64,000 bases of DNA from Rhodoferax sp. (GTDB lineage: Bacteria > Pseudomonadota > Gammaproteobacteria > Burkholderiales > Burkholderiaceae_C), in assembly GCA_018061265.1 (NCBI GenBank), contig JAGOUM010000001.1, positions 1 through 64,000 of the forward strand, read 5' to 3'. Shown here one piece after another: positions 8,900-17,296 of the stretch. Position 1 is the first letter of the stretch; each line of letters opens with the position of its first letter. Below the pieces are notes generated by a model. It was given only the letters and a program-made list of their open reading frames with translations, did no database searches and had not been told where the DNA came from. The position numbers and the translations under genes were made by a program.

Positions 8900-10327
8900 T
8901 TAATGCGGAAAGGCGAGCGACTTGACGGTGACGGGAATGGTGCCGCCGTTGAAGTAACTCTTGCCAATGTCCAGGTAGTCGCCAGCGCGGGTGTGGACCT
9001 CGTCAATGATCAGCAGCTCGCGCCCGGGCACCAGGCGAAATAGTTCCATGCCGAGCGCCTTGCCCACATCCTGCGAGGTCACCGCCACCAGCGGGTGCGT
9101 GCTGCCGGGTTGCGTGCGCGCAAAGCTTTGCAATTCAAGGGCGGCCTGCCAGACCGTCTGGCAGGTGACGGGAATGTCGTCTGGCAGCGCCAGCGCGAAC
9201 ACATCACCCACGCCATCCAGATCATGGACCTTCACGGCCTCCTGCCAAGCCTTGCTGAGCGCACCGGGTCGGAACTCGCGCCAGCGCAGGCGAGGGTGCA
9301 ACACCGGCACATTGCGCAGCGGCACACCCTGGTACTTGTTCCAGACCGTACTGCCAGACAGCGTGAGGGTGTGCGCGCCGGCACCAATCACCGTGGCGCG
9401 CAGGGTTTGGGCGGGTTCCCGCACCGGAAAACCACCCGCAGCCAGTTGCCGTGCCAGCGCCTGCGCCAACAGCGGGCCGATGTCGCCAAAGCGGAAGGGT
9501 GTCTCGCCGGACGGGTGCACCATACATTCACCGACGCCGCCCGAGATTAACACGGCGTCATAACGGTAGGCTTCGCGCAGCGCATCGGTCATCAGCAGTT
9601 GCTGCGCCAGCGGGGATGGCTGCGCTCGCATCAGCTCAATAATCAACGCCGCCATGCGCTCGGCCACCTGTTGCAAATCCTGTGTGGAAAGCTGGGCGGC
9701 GGTGCGATCTGCGCCAAACAGCTCGCGCAGGATCAGCGCGGCTGGCGCATGGATGGTGCTGACGCGCCCACTGCCATCGGTTTGGATCAAATGGCCGCCG
9801 ACGTTCAGGCAGGCCGTGTCGATCACCCTGCCGCCTTCAAACACAGCGTAGTTGGAGGTGCCCCCACCCACGTCGATATTCAGCACGCGGGCGGCGTTTT
9901 GCTCGGAATAGGCCCCGGCGCCAGAACCGCGCCCGGCAATGACAGATTCCAGATGCGGCCCCGCTGTGGCGACCACAAAATCACCCAAACCGGCGGCCAG
10001 CGACATCACCGTGTCGCGTGCGTTGCGCACCTTGGAGGTCTCACCCGTGATGATGACCGCGCCCGACTCCACTTGGCTGAGCGTCAGGCCAGCTAACTCG
10101 TACTGCCTGCGGATAAAAACATCGAGCGCCTGCACGTCGACCTGACCATCAGGCGCAAACGGCGTGAAGATCACCGGGCTGACATACAAAATATCGCGCC
10201 GGGAAAATTCGTAGTGCGGCACGCTGGTGGGGCCTGCGGTGTTGACGATTTCCAGCTCGGAAAAGATCACCTGCGAGGTGGTAGTGCCCAAGTCAATGCC
10301 GATGCTGCGCAGGAGACGCGTGCTCAT
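8900..10327 (-). CDS. eutA: Ethanolamine ammonia-lyase reactivating factor EutA
   Basis: ATP-dependent reactivase that exchanges inactivated cobalamin from EutBC. The 475 residues begin with an actin/Hsp70-like nucleotide-binding motif, GIDLGTTTSQV (residues 10-20), and contain a second phosphate motif NIDVGGGTSNYAVFEGG near 150-166. An ISGGVGE motif occurs near 260. The length is slightly above E. coli EutA (467). The ATG at 10327 lies 30 bp from the composite element that separates it from eutE. eutA, eutB and eutC are tightly spaced (12 bp each) and so form an enzyme sub-block bounded on both sides by composite repeats. Confidence 0.95.
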   Translation of the reverse strand: MSTRLLRSIGIDLGTTTSQVIFSELEIVNTAGPTSVPHYEFSRRDILYVSPVIFTPFAPDGQVDVQALDVFIRRQYELAGLTLSQVESGAVIITGETSKVRNARDTVMSLAAGLGDFVVATAGPHLESVIAGRGSGAGAYSEQNAARVLNIDVGGGTSNYAVFEGGRVIDTACLNVGGHLIQTDGSGRVSTIHAPAALILRELFGADRTAAQLSTQDLQQVAERMAALIIELMRAQPSPLAQQLLMTDALREAYRYDAVLISGGVGECMVHPSGETPFRFGDIGPLLAQALARQLAAGGFPVREPAQTLRATVIGAGAHTLTLSGSTVWNKYQGVPLRNVPVLHPRLRWREFRPGALSKAWQEAVKVHDLDGVGDVFALALPDDIPVTCQTVWQAALELQSFARTQPGSTHPLVAVTSQDVGKALGMELFRLVPGRELLIIDEVHTRAGDYLDIGKSYFNGGTIPVTVKSLAFPH

Positions 10328-10356
10328 GCGGCGGCCTCAAAATCTGGCGCGGCGCA

Positions 10357-10659
10357 GCTGAATGGGGGTCGGATCCCAATTCGGCCATCATCTGCTGGAT
10401 TGATTGACGACGCGTACCCGAATTGGGCTCTGACCCCCATTCTGCGGGTTTTGGCGCACGGGCCGTTGATCGGGTCAAGCGATGGATTTATATCAATTAG
10501 ATAGCTATCATCGCTTTTTATATATGGGCTAGAGGCCGAAAACATGCTTGAACCGTTATCCTTGCGGCCCGCAGAATTGGGGTCAGAGCCCAATTCGGGG
10601 AACGACCGTTGACTGTCAATAGCATGTGATGCCGAATTGGGATCTGACCCCATTTCTGC
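10357..10659. repeat. Composite inverted-repeat element between eutE and eutA (four 28-bp palindromic units)
   Basis: This 303-bp element lies in the 490-bp eutE-eutA gap and has the same plan as the one at 6198-6527. It has a reverse doublet (units 10357-10384 and 10418-10445), a centre of 125 bp, and a forward doublet (10571-10598 and 10632-10659), each with a 33-bp spacer. Units here have drifted: the first two share GAATGGGGG, and the last has CATTTCTGC. The centre again holds an AT-rich dispersed element (about 10495-10536), alignable with the one in the other composite. The left flank to eutA is 29 bp. The right flank (10660-10817) shows no gene or recognisable motif. Confidence 0.85.
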
Positions 10660-10817
10660 TACAGCGCGCCCGCCGTCAACGCTGCCGGATGGTTTGGCTC
10701 CAAAAACCGCCGCAGGCCTGACCACTGGCAACGCTGGCCGCACGGACCGCCTGAAGGTAATCCCCCCTTCAGAACAATCTTCACACGCGCTGCGGCAGCT
10801 ATTGCATCCCATGGTAA

Positions 10818-12308
10818 TCAGACAATCCTGAAGTTATCCACCAGCACACAACGGCGATGCCGCACAAAGGTGCGCGCCGAAGTCACCCCCTCCCCCGTCG
10901 GGGTGGTGATAGTCATGCTGGTCCAGCCTTCACCACCAAAACCCAGACCCGCCAGACACGGCCCGTTTTTCACAAAAATGCTGGTGTTGATCTCATTGGC
11001 CATGCGGTCCAGGTGGTCGAGGTTGCGCGAGTGCATGGCCGCCGTGTGTTTGCAATTGCCCTCCAGCTTGACGGCCATCTCGATCGCCTCGCCCACATCG
11101 GCCACGCGGATCACCGGCAGGATCGGCATCATCAGCTCGGTCACCGCAAACGGGTGATCGGCCGCCGTTTCGACAAACAGCAATCGCGTATCTGGCGGAA
11201 CCGACAAGCCGATGGCTGCGGCAATCTTGGATGCATCGCGCCCAACCCACTCACGCTTGACCGTGCCCTTGTTGTCCAGCCCCACCTTGCCCAACACCAG
11301 CTCCAGGAGTCGTTTGGCCTGGTCGGCGGTCAACTCCACCGCCTTGTGTTTCTTCATCTCTTCCTTGAGCCGGTCGGCCACCGAGGCCACCACGATGACT
11401 TCTTTTTCATCCACGCAGATGATGTTGTTGTCAAAGGACGCACCCCAGACGATGTCACGTCCGGCTTTTTCAAGGTTGGCGGTTTCATCCACCACCACCG
11501 GCGGGTTGCCGGCACCGGCGGCAATCAGTCGTTTGTCGGTGTGTTTGCGCGCTTCTTCCACCACCGCTTCACCACCAGTCACCGTCAGCAAATGGATGCC
11601 CGGGTAACTGAACAGGGCTTGCGCCGTGGCGATATTGGGTTGCGCCACCGTGGTGATCACGTTGCGTGGGCCGCCGGCGGCCACTACTGCCTCATTCAGC
11701 AGGGCCACGGCACGTTGCGACACACCTTTGGCCGCAGGGTGCGGTGCAAACACCACCGTGTTGCCCGCAGCAATCATGCTGATGGCATTGTTGATGATGG
11801 TCGCTGCCGGATTGGTGGAAGGCGTGACCGATGCCACCACACCCCAGGCAGCGTTTTCCATCAGCGTCAGGCCATGGTCGCCCGACAGCACGGTGGGCAC
11901 CAGGCATTCAACGCCCGGTGTGTGTAAGGCTTGCGAGACATTTTTGACAAACTTGTCGGCGACGCGCCCCATGCCGGTCTCGGCCACGGCCAGTTCGGCC
12001 AGTTCCTGCGCGTGTTTTTCACCCGCATGCCGAATGGCAGCCACCACCCGGCTGCGCATGGCCACGCTGCGCATCTGGCGGTAGGCAATGTCTGCCTCAG
12101 CCACTGCATCGTCCAGCGAGGCAAACACACCCATGGACAAAGGTGACGATGGCGCTGCGTTGAACTTGGGCGCCAAGCCCATCCTGGGTGTTGCGCTGGC
12201 TGGCCTGGCGGGCACAACTAGCGACTTGTCAGTGGTGTTGCGGTCCATTGACTGCACCACCGCCTTGACAATGCGTTCAATGTCTGCGTTCCCAATACTC
12301 ACGGGCAT
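10818..12308 (-). CDS. eutE: CoA-acylating acetaldehyde dehydrogenase EutE
   Basis: Oxidises acetaldehyde with CoA and NAD+ to acetyl-CoA inside the microcompartment. The 496-residue protein matches EutE closely from residue 58 (SMGVFASLDDAV) to the C-terminus (RRCVLVDNFRIV). The catalytic cysteine is Cys298 in SFDNNIICVDEK. The first 20 residues (IGNADIERIVKAVVQSMD) form an amphipathic encapsulation helix like that of E. coli EutE. The linker behind it is about 30 residues longer than in E. coli, which accounts for the extra length. It lies 48 bp after eutN, and 490 bp with a composite repeat separate it from eutA. Confidence 0.96.
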   Translation of the reverse strand: MPVSIGNADIERIVKAVVQSMDRNTTDKSLVVPARPASATPRMGLAPKFNAAPSSPLSMGVFASLDDAVAEADIAYRQMRSVAMRSRVVAAIRHAGEKHAQELAELAVAETGMGRVADKFVKNVSQALHTPGVECLVPTVLSGDHGLTLMENAAWGVVASVTPSTNPAATIINNAISMIAAGNTVVFAPHPAAKGVSQRAVALLNEAVVAAGGPRNVITTVAQPNIATAQALFSYPGIHLLTVTGGEAVVEEARKHTDKRLIAAGAGNPPVVVDETANLEKAGRDIVWGASFDNNIICVDEKEVIVVASVADRLKEEMKKHKAVELTADQAKRLLELVLGKVGLDNKGTVKREWVGRDASKIAAAIGLSVPPDTRLLFVETAADHPFAVTELMMPILPVIRVADVGEAIEMAVKLEGNCKHTAAMHSRNLDHLDRMANEINTSIFVKNGPCLAGLGFGGEGWTSMTITTPTGEGVTSARTFVRHRRCVLVDNFRIV

Positions 12309-12356
12309 CTCCTGCTGCTAGCGCCTGACAAGCCAAAACTGTTGCATGTCGCGCCT

Positions 12357-12641
12357 TTACTTCCGATAAGTCACCTGGTCTTGCGTGACCACCTGATCAA
12401 CGATGCCGATCACGCTCAGGTCAATGGGCAAGTCGCCACCATTGGCCTTGCGCGCCGAGCTGCCGCTGACCACCAGCACCCATTCACCATTGCCCGCACC
12501 CACGCTGTCGGCGGCCACATGCCGTACCCCCGAGGGCTGGCCCTGGGCATCAATAAAATCAACCAGAAGCAGGCGGTCTTTGCCCAGCCCGTCGCAGCGG
12601 ACGGTTGACACCACCTGCCCTACCACAAGGGCGAGTTGCAT
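12357..12641 (-). CDS. eutN: Pentameric shell vertex protein EutN (BMC-P)
   Basis: CcmL/EutN-family protein that forms pentamers closing the vertices of the microcompartment. The 94 residues align end to end with E. coli EutN (95), including MQLALVVGQVVSTVR, the GAGNGEWVLVVSGSSAR block (about residues 48-64) and IGIVDQVV near the end. It lies 20 bp after eutM and 48 bp before eutE on the same strand. It is the only BMC-P gene in the window and is therefore needed for shell closure. Confidence 0.96.
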   Translation of the reverse strand: MQLALVVGQVVSTVRCDGLGKDRLLLVDFIDAQGQPSGVRHVAADSVGAGNGEWVLVVSGSSARKANGGDLPIDLSVIGIVDQVVTQDQVTYRK

Positions 12642-12661
12642 AGCGGATTCCTGTCAGGCGT

Positions 12662-12952
12662 TTAATCCAGCGGCTTGCCGTCACCCTTGATCGGGAAGAT
12701 AGATTCGAGGTCACCATGCGGGCGCGGAATCACATGCACCGACACCAGCTCGCCAATACGCTGCGCCGCAGCGGCACCCGCATCGGTGGCGGCTTTGCAG
12801 GCCGCCACATCGCCACGCACCATGGCGGTGACCAGGCCGCCACCAATCTGCTGGAACCCAACCAGCTTGACACGCGCAGCCTTGACCATGGCGTCGCTCG
12901 CCTCGATCAGTGCAACCAGTCCCTTTGTTTCAATCATGCCAAGTGCTTCCAT
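12662..12952 (-). CDS. eutM: Major hexameric shell protein EutM (BMC-H)
   Basis: Main hexagonal tile of the shell, with a single BMC domain over residues 3-85. The 96-residue protein is nearly identical in pattern to E. coli Eut[39 protein letters not shown] and the end of the domain at [10 protein letters not shown]. The start is the ATG at 12952, which matches the family. The frame is open 13 codons further upstream, but that part lacks similarity. It lies 41 bp after eutD and 20 bp before eutN. Confidence 0.97.
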   Translation of the reverse strand: MEALGMIETKGLVALIEASDAMVKAARVKLVGFQQIGGGLVTAMVRGDVAACKAATDAGAAAAQRIGELVSVHVIPRPHGDLESIFPIKGDGKPLD

Positions 12953-12993
12953 TTGTTTTCTCCTAGTTAGTGAGGTGGGTACAACGAACAAAA

Positions 12994-14055
12994 TCAGACC
13001 ATCAGGGTCCGCCGGGGCGGACCTGTTTCACGGGCCAGTGTGGCCGTTTCGGGATGCCGGTGAGCTTTCAGGTTGGCGCGAAGTGGCGCCATCTTCATGG
13101 CCAGCAAACTCACCTGAACAATGTCGCTGGCACTGCAGCCACGCGACAAATCGTGCATGGGCCGCTGCAGCCCCTGGATCATTGGCCCCAGTGCGGTGTA
13201 GCCGCCCAGGCGCTCGGCAATCTTGTAGGCAATATTGCCTTCGGACAGCGACGGAAAGATAAACACATTGGCCTTGCCCGCCACCGGGCTGTCGGGTGCT
13301 TTGCGCGCTGCAACCGCTGGGACAAAAGCCGCATCAAACTGCAGTTCGCCATCAATCAGCAGGCCGGGTTGGCGCGATTTAGCCAGGGACGTGGCCTGTG
13401 CCACCAGTTCGGCCGAGGCATGCTTGGCGCTGCCCAGTGTGGAAAACGACAACATTGCCACGCGCGGCTCCTCGCCCGTGACATTGGCAAACGTGACCGC
13501 CGTGCTGATGGCAATGTCGGCGAGTTGCTCTACCGTCGGTTTGGGCACCACGCCGCAGTCGGCAAAACCAAACACATGCGAATGGTCCGGCGGCAGCATG
13601 AAAAACATCGACGACAGCGTGTGGTTGCCCTCGCTCAGGCCGATCACCTTGAGCGCGGCGCGCAGCACCACCGCGGTGGACGACAGATTACCGGCAATGC
13701 AGTAGTCGGCATCACCACACAGCAGCATCATGGCGGCAAACCACAAGGGGTCCGCCAGCTTGCTGCGGGCGCTCTGGTCATCCAATTCGGGGCGGCGTTC
13801 CCTCAGGCTGGCGGCGTAGGCATCGATTTTGGGCGAGCTGACTGGGTCAATGACCCGAAGCGCCGGATAACCCATACGGTGCTTGGAACAATGGTCACGC
13901 AGCGTCATCGGGTTGGCCAGCAGCGTGGGCCGCGCCCAGCCACAACGATTCAGGATGCCTGCGGCCTCGATCACCCTCGGGTCCAGCGCGTCGGGGAACA
14001 CCACCCGGGCCGGATGGGTACGCGCCCAGTCTTCACAGGCTTGAATCAGTTGCAC
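12994..14055 (-). CDS. eutD: Phosphate acetyltransferase EutD
   Basis: Converts acetyl-CoA and phosphate to acetyl-phosphate and CoA, recycling CoA in the lumen. Family blocks are clear: [13 protein letters not shown] (about residues 16-28), [10 protein letters not shown] near 115, [12 protein letters not shown], and the C-terminal [20 protein letters not shown] propose the GTG at 14055, 5 bp after the eutQ stop with GGGA upstream, giving 353 residues. The first residues then align with E. coli EutD (338). The frame remains open to 14139, but that stretch lies inside eutQ. The C-terminus is about 15 residues longer than in E. coli. Confidence 0.93.
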   Translation of the reverse strand: MQLIQACEDWARTHPARVVFPDALDPRVIEAAGILNRCGWARPTLLANPMTLRDHCSKHRMGYPALRVIDPVSSPKIDAYAASLRERRPELDDQSARSKLADPLWFAAMMLLCGDADYCIAGNLSSTAVVLRAALKVIGLSEGNHTLSSMFFMLPPDHSHVFGFADCGVVPKPTVEQLADIAISTAVTFANVTGEEPRVAMLSFSTLGSAKHASAELVAQATSLAKSRQPGLLIDGELQFDAAFVPAVAARKAPDSPVAGKANVFIFPSLSEGNIAYKIAERLGGYTALGPMIQGLQRPMHDLSRGCSASDIVQVSLLAMKMAPLRANLKAHRHPETATLARETGPPRRTLMV

Positions 14056-14060
14056 GAGGC

Positions 14061-14750
14061 TTATCCCGGAAAGCTCAGGTAGAAATAGCGAACCGAGCCT
14101 GGGCTTGCGATCTTGCCCTGCGTGCCCTTCGGGATCCACATCACATCACCGGCCTGGGCGCTGATGACGCTTTGGCCCACATGGAACTGCAACTCACCTT
14201 CAAGCACCAGATTGATTTCATCGCTGGTGCGGTTGAACGCAAACTGGTTGTTGGACCAGCCCATAAAGCCACAGGCGCAGGGTGCTGCGCTCGTCAGTCC
14301 CAGGCTGGTCAAGTCGAGTTGACTCATGTTGACCGCGCTGGCGCTGGTTTTCGGGCTGGGGCATAGCGAGGTGATCTTGTGGACCTGCGCAGGCACAGCG
14401 TCAGCCGGGCAAGCTGTCACCGCCTCTGGGCCACAAGCTATTTGAGCGCCCTCAAGGGCAATGCGACGTAACACCTCGGCCATGATGGCTTCACTGGCCG
14501 GACCATGCGTCTGCGCCTCAATGACCCGGCGCACAGCGTCTGGATCGACCTGCGCGCCAGTTGCCGCGTCACATACAGGTGCGGCCACATCCACATCAGT
14601 TGCCTGTTTCAATTCAACCCCAAGCTCCTTGGCCAGACTGCGTGCCTCGGCGGTGACGATGGCGTGGACATCATTCAGGTGAATCAACTTGCCACCCGCT
14701 TTGGCAACGGCGTGCACATCCGCGGCCACGATCAACTGTTTTTTGCTCAT
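14061..14750 (-). CDS. eutQ: EutQ cupin-domain protein with acetate-kinase-type role
   Basis: EutQ is known from Salmonella work to have acetate kinase activity and to be needed for microcompartment function. The 229 residues end in a cupin domain (about 150-229, with [16 protein letters not shown] and [12 protein letters not shown]). They begin [14 protein letters not shown] and resemble E. coli EutQ (233) in layout. The ATG at 14750 overlaps the eutP stop in ATGA, so the two are probably translationally coupled. The variable middle (residues 45-130) is rich in Ala and Cys and poorly conserved in the family. Confidence 0.93.
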   Translation of the reverse strand: MSKKQLIVAADVHAVAKAGGKLIHLNDVHAIVTAEARSLAKELGVELKQATDVDVAAPVCDAATGAQVDPDAVRRVIEAQTHGPASEAIMAEVLRRIALEGAQIACGPEAVTACPADAVPAQVHKITSLCPSPKTSASAVNMSQLDLTSLGLTSAAPCACGFMGWSNNQFAFNRTSDEINLVLEGELQFHVGQSVISAQAGDVMWIPKGTQGKIASPGSVRYFYLSFPG

Positions 14751-15226
14751 GCTTGCTCCAAAACACATGGCTCGGGGTCGAGCAGGTGCCGACGAATACG
14801 TTCAATGGCCACCGGGTCATTGCTCGCCACCGGAAATATCTGCCCGGCAATACCCACCTGGCGCAACAAGGTTGTCACGCGCACTAGATCCGCACCCGGC
14901 AAGTCCATCTTGGTCACGATGGCGTCAATGGTTTTGCCGGCGTACACCTCCAGCAAACCATAGGGCAGGCGGCAGTCAAACTGGTCGGCCGGGTGCACGT
15001 ACACCAGCCGCTCCACGTCGGCGGCCATGGTGATCAGCGCGTGGTACATACGCGGGTGGCTGAAATATTCGCCTGGCGTGTCGATTCCGCTGCTGCCCTC
15101 AAACTCCATCACCTGGGTTTTGCGCGCTTCTTCATCCTTGCCAAACAGGTGATTGAACAGCGTGGTCTTGCCCGCGCCAATCTCCCCAATCAGCATAAAA
15201 CGCCCCACTTTGACAAGCTGGCTCAT
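14747..15226 (-). CDS. eutP: EutP P-loop GTPase-like / acetate kinase
   Basis: Small P-loop protein of the Eut system, shown in Salmonella to have acetate kinase activity, which could recover ATP from acetyl-phosphate. The 159 residues carry the Walker A motif GEIGAGKTT (about residues 14-22), the G3-like DTPGEYF near 49-55 and the G4-like TKMD near 105-108. There is a short N-terminal extension ([10 protein letters not shown]) compared with E. coli. The start overlaps the eutS stop by 4 bp, and the end overlaps eutQ by 4 bp. Confidence 0.93.
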   Translation of the reverse strand: MSQLVKVGRFMLIGEIGAGKTTLFNHLFGKDEEARKTQVMEFEGSSGIDTPGEYFSHPRMYHALITMAADVERLVYVHPADQFDCRLPYGLLEVYAGKTIDAIVTKMDLPGADLVRVTTLLRQVGIAGQIFPVASNDPVAIERIRRHLLDPEPCVLEQA

Positions 15227-15576
15227 GTGCGGGAGATCTCGCAGGTGGAGTAGTTCATTTGCCGGCGCAAGGTGTTAATGACCTGTTGCAGCGCCTCGTC
15301 TACGGAAGCCACCGAGCCACAAATCACCAATGCGCCGCTGAACCGGTCCAAAAAACCAATCTCGACATTGGCCGCTTTGGTGGCAATGTCGCCGGCAATC
15401 ATCGCTGTCTCACCCGGGGTCAGCGTCATGATGCCGATGGCTTCAGCGCCAGGCACGCCAATTTTTTTGCACAGCTCAGTGGTCGGATTGGCAATGCAAT
15501 GCGCGAGCGTGACCTGCTTGCCAGGCACAAACTCCTGGATGATGCGTTCCTTGGTCACGACTTCTTTGGCGTCCAT
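15223..15576 (-). CDS. eutS: Shell protein EutS (BMC-H)
   Basis: Single-BMC shell protein. In E. coli it forms a bent hexamer and, expressed alone, can make shells. The 117 residues match E. coli EutS (111) from [18 protein letters not shown] onward, with [19 protein letters not shown] in the middle. The assigned ATG at 15576 adds a short MDAKEVVT extension. A GTG at 15558 would give [10 protein letters not shown], which fits the E. coli start better, and neither has a strong ribosome-binding site. It is the first structural gene of the operon, 121 bp downstream of eutR. Confidence 0.95.
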   Translation of the reverse strand: MDAKEVVTKERIIQEFVPGKQVTLAHCIANPTTELCKKIGVPGAEAIGIMTLTPGETAMIAGDIATKAANVEIGFLDRFSGALVICGSVASVDEALQQVINTLRRQMNYSTCEISRT

Positions 15577-15697
15577 CGGCTTGGTTCGGATTCAATGCGT
15601 CGGGGCATGCAAACATTGCGCCCACAATGAACGCCATTTTGAGAAAACCAAGGCGCCAGGTGTTAGCAAAAATCGGCGAGATTTTTTGCCATCGGGC
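15577..15697 (-). promoter_or_regulatory. eutR-eutS intergenic region, candidate eut operon promoter and terminator-like palindrome
   Basis: The 121 bp between the regulator and eutS most likely contain the promoter and activator site of the structural operon. I see an inverted repeat with arms GCAAAAATC and GATTTTTTGC at 15665-15689 just after eutR, which could weakly terminate or be an operator. Closer to eutS there is CATTG...CAATG spaced by 6 bp, followed by a further GCATTGAAT. No clear -35/-10 pair is visible. The regulatory role is inferred from position only. Confidence 0.4.
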
Positions 15698-16678
15698 TCA
15701 GGCACGCCTTTTGCGCAAGGTCTCGGACGGCAGTTCGCCAAACAACCATCGGTAATCTGCCGCAAACTGGCTCAGGTGCCAGAAACCGTAGCGGACCGCC
15801 ACGTCGCTGACACTGGGAAGGGCTGAGTCAATCCGGAGCAGTTCACGGCGTGCCTCATTGAGCTTGAGCACCTTGAGGTAAGCCTTGGGTGACAAGCCGA
15901 CGTATTTGTTAAAACAATCCTGCAGCGCGCGCGCACTGGTGCCGAGCTGTTCACACAGTTCGTGCACCGTCACACAGCGGTCGGTGTGGGCTTGCAGGTA
16001 GTCACGCGTGCGTCGCAGGGTGCGCCGTGCGTGTTGTGCCGACACGTTTTCGCGCGGGGCGTTTTTTCCATGGGTCAGCAGTTGCATCAAGCCTGAGACA
16101 GCTTCATCCAGCAGATGCTGCTGGCCCTGCGCGGTCAGCCGGTCAAGCTGTTGCGCCTGATCGGTCAGCAACTGGCATAACCAGCGGCGGAAGTCTGCCA
16201 GGTGTGTGTTTGGCACATGCATCACCCGCTGCGCCAACATATCCTGTGGCAGTTCACTATGTTCGCGTGCTGCGTATTGAAGTAACCAGTCAGTCTGTAC
16301 CACCAGACCCAAAAACCCGAAATCATCCGGCGTGGTCAGCTGAAAGTCGCTCTCGCCGGTGTGCAGTGCCAGCATGTCAGGTGCCACCGGTGCGCCATCC
16401 ACTCGCACCCCCTGACATTTTTGTAACGGAATACCAAACCAAGTGGCGCCTGCCCAGGTTCTGCAGTTTTGCAACAGCGCATGGCTGGACGACTCGACAA
16501 ACAACTGCACCTGACCCAGCACCAGTTCGGTCAGCGCGCCGTGAAACCGCCCCGGTGAGGTCTGGTCATAAACCTGATGCCAACCCGAAATACTTTGTGC
16601 CAGCTGATCCACACCGGCCGAGCGCGTGGCCCGCCATTGCGGCGCAGGCTCGGTCAAACGGGCAAGTGATGTGTTCAA
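15698..16678 (-). CDS. eutR: AraC-family regulator, EutR-like
   Basis: Probable activator of the eut operon in response to ethanolamine and adenosylcobalamin, by analogy with EutR. The 326 residues have an N-terminal sensing half without clear motifs. The C-terminal AraC helix-turn-helix pair spans about residues 225-322, with VTVHELCEQLGTSARALQDCF, LSPKAYLKVLKLNEAR and VAVRYGFWHLSQFAADYR. The only plausible start is a TTG at 16678, because an in-frame stop lies shortly upstream. It is the first gene of the minus-strand run and is divergent from cdd. In enteric bacteria eutR is at the operon end instead. Confidence 0.85.
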   Translation of the reverse strand: MNTSLARLTEPAPQWRATRSAGVDQLAQSISGWHQVYDQTSPGRFHGALTELVLGQVQLFVESSSHALLQNCRTWAGATWFGIPLQKCQGVRVDGAPVAPDMLALHTGESDFQLTTPDDFGFLGLVVQTDWLLQYAAREHSELPQDMLAQRVMHVPNTHLADFRRWLCQLLTDQAQQLDRLTAQGQQHLLDEAVSGLMQLLTHGKNAPRENVSAQHARRTLRRTRDYLQAHTDRCVTVHELCEQLGTSARALQDCFNKYVGLSPKAYLKVLKLNEARRELLRIDSALPSVSDVAVRYGFWHLSQFAADYRWLFGELPSETLRKRRA

Positions 16679-16725
16679 GAAGTAAGTCCCAGCTTCAAGC
16701 GTTTGTTTGTCGGGTCAAAACCATG

Positions 16726-16754
16726 CAGTTTTTATGCCTGCCGTGCAAAAACTG
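16726..16754. promoter_or_regulatory. Inverted repeat in the eutR/cdd divergent region
   Basis: The 164-bp gap between the divergent eutR and cdd genes contains arms CAGTTTTT and AAAAACTG separated by 13 bp. It may be an operator for either gene or a hairpin. There is no direct evidence of function, and no clear promoter elements stand out beside it. Confidence 0.3.
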
Positions 16755-16842
16755 TATTTTGGCGGCCAGGTCAGTCCTGTCAATGGTGGTCATCCATAGG
16801 TTGAAGTGTCTGGCCTTGGCGGTTCGCGTTAAAGTCCTGCCT

Positions 16843-17280
16843 ATGCCCACACCTACCCTGACTGAATCCGAGCGACACGCCCTTTTGCTGGCCGCCAGAG
16901 CTGCGCAGCGCCACGCCTACGCCCCCTATTCCGGTTACCTGGTCGGTGCCGCCGTGCTGGACGGGGAGGGCCGCATTCACGCCGGCTGCAACGTTGAAAA
17001 CGCCGCCTACCCGGAAGGTTTGTGCGCGGAAGCTGCTGCCCTGGCTGCCATGGTGCTCGCAGGGGGAACCCATGCACGTGCCGTCATGGTGGTGGGCAAT
17101 GGTGGCAAAAATAACGGTGCCTGGACGACACCATGTGGGGGCTGCCGACAAAAGCTGCGTGAGTTTGGCGGGCCTGACCTGGTCATCCTGACCGCCAATG
17201 CGGAAAACTCCGGGCCACATTTCACGTTGGCACAACTGCTGCCCGAGAGTTTTGGGCCTGACCATCTCCGCCCCACCTGA
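16843..17280 (+). CDS. cdd: Cytidine deaminase
   Basis: Zinc enzyme that deaminates cytidine and deoxycytidine to uridine and deoxyuridine. The 145 residues contain the zinc-site motifs CNVENAAYPEGLCAEAAA (catalytic CAE) and PCGGCRQ near residue 100. The ATG at 16843 (MPTPTLTESERHALL) gives a normal dimer- or tetramer-type length. The open frame extends far upstream through the antisense of eutR, which is not protein-like. It is the first gene of a cdd-punA-deoC-deoA salvage operon on the plus strand. Confidence 0.94.
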   Translation: MPTPTLTESERHALLLAARAAQRHAYAPYSGYLVGAAVLDGEGRIHAGCNVENAAYPEGLCAEAAALAAMVLAGGTHARAVMVVGNGGKNNGAWTTPCGGCRQKLREFGGPDLVILTANAENSGPHFTLAQLLPESFGPDHLRPT

Positions 17281-17296
17281 ACACCATCCAACTGCC

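Noticed and set aside
4931..10659. CRISPR-like pattern: 28-bp repeats with 33-bp spacers
   Set aside because: Each group has only two units, the units are inverted palindromes, the doublets are scattered and in both orientations, and no cas genes or leader are present. Automatic CRISPR finders could be misled here.
845..16679. Cobalamin riboswitch in the eut operon
   Set aside because: The pathway needs B12, so I looked for a B12-box-like sequence in the leader and gaps and found none I could support.
16027..16842. Long N-terminal extension of cytidine deaminase
   Set aside because: The extension is antisense to eutR and not protein-like. The family start is the ATG at 16843.
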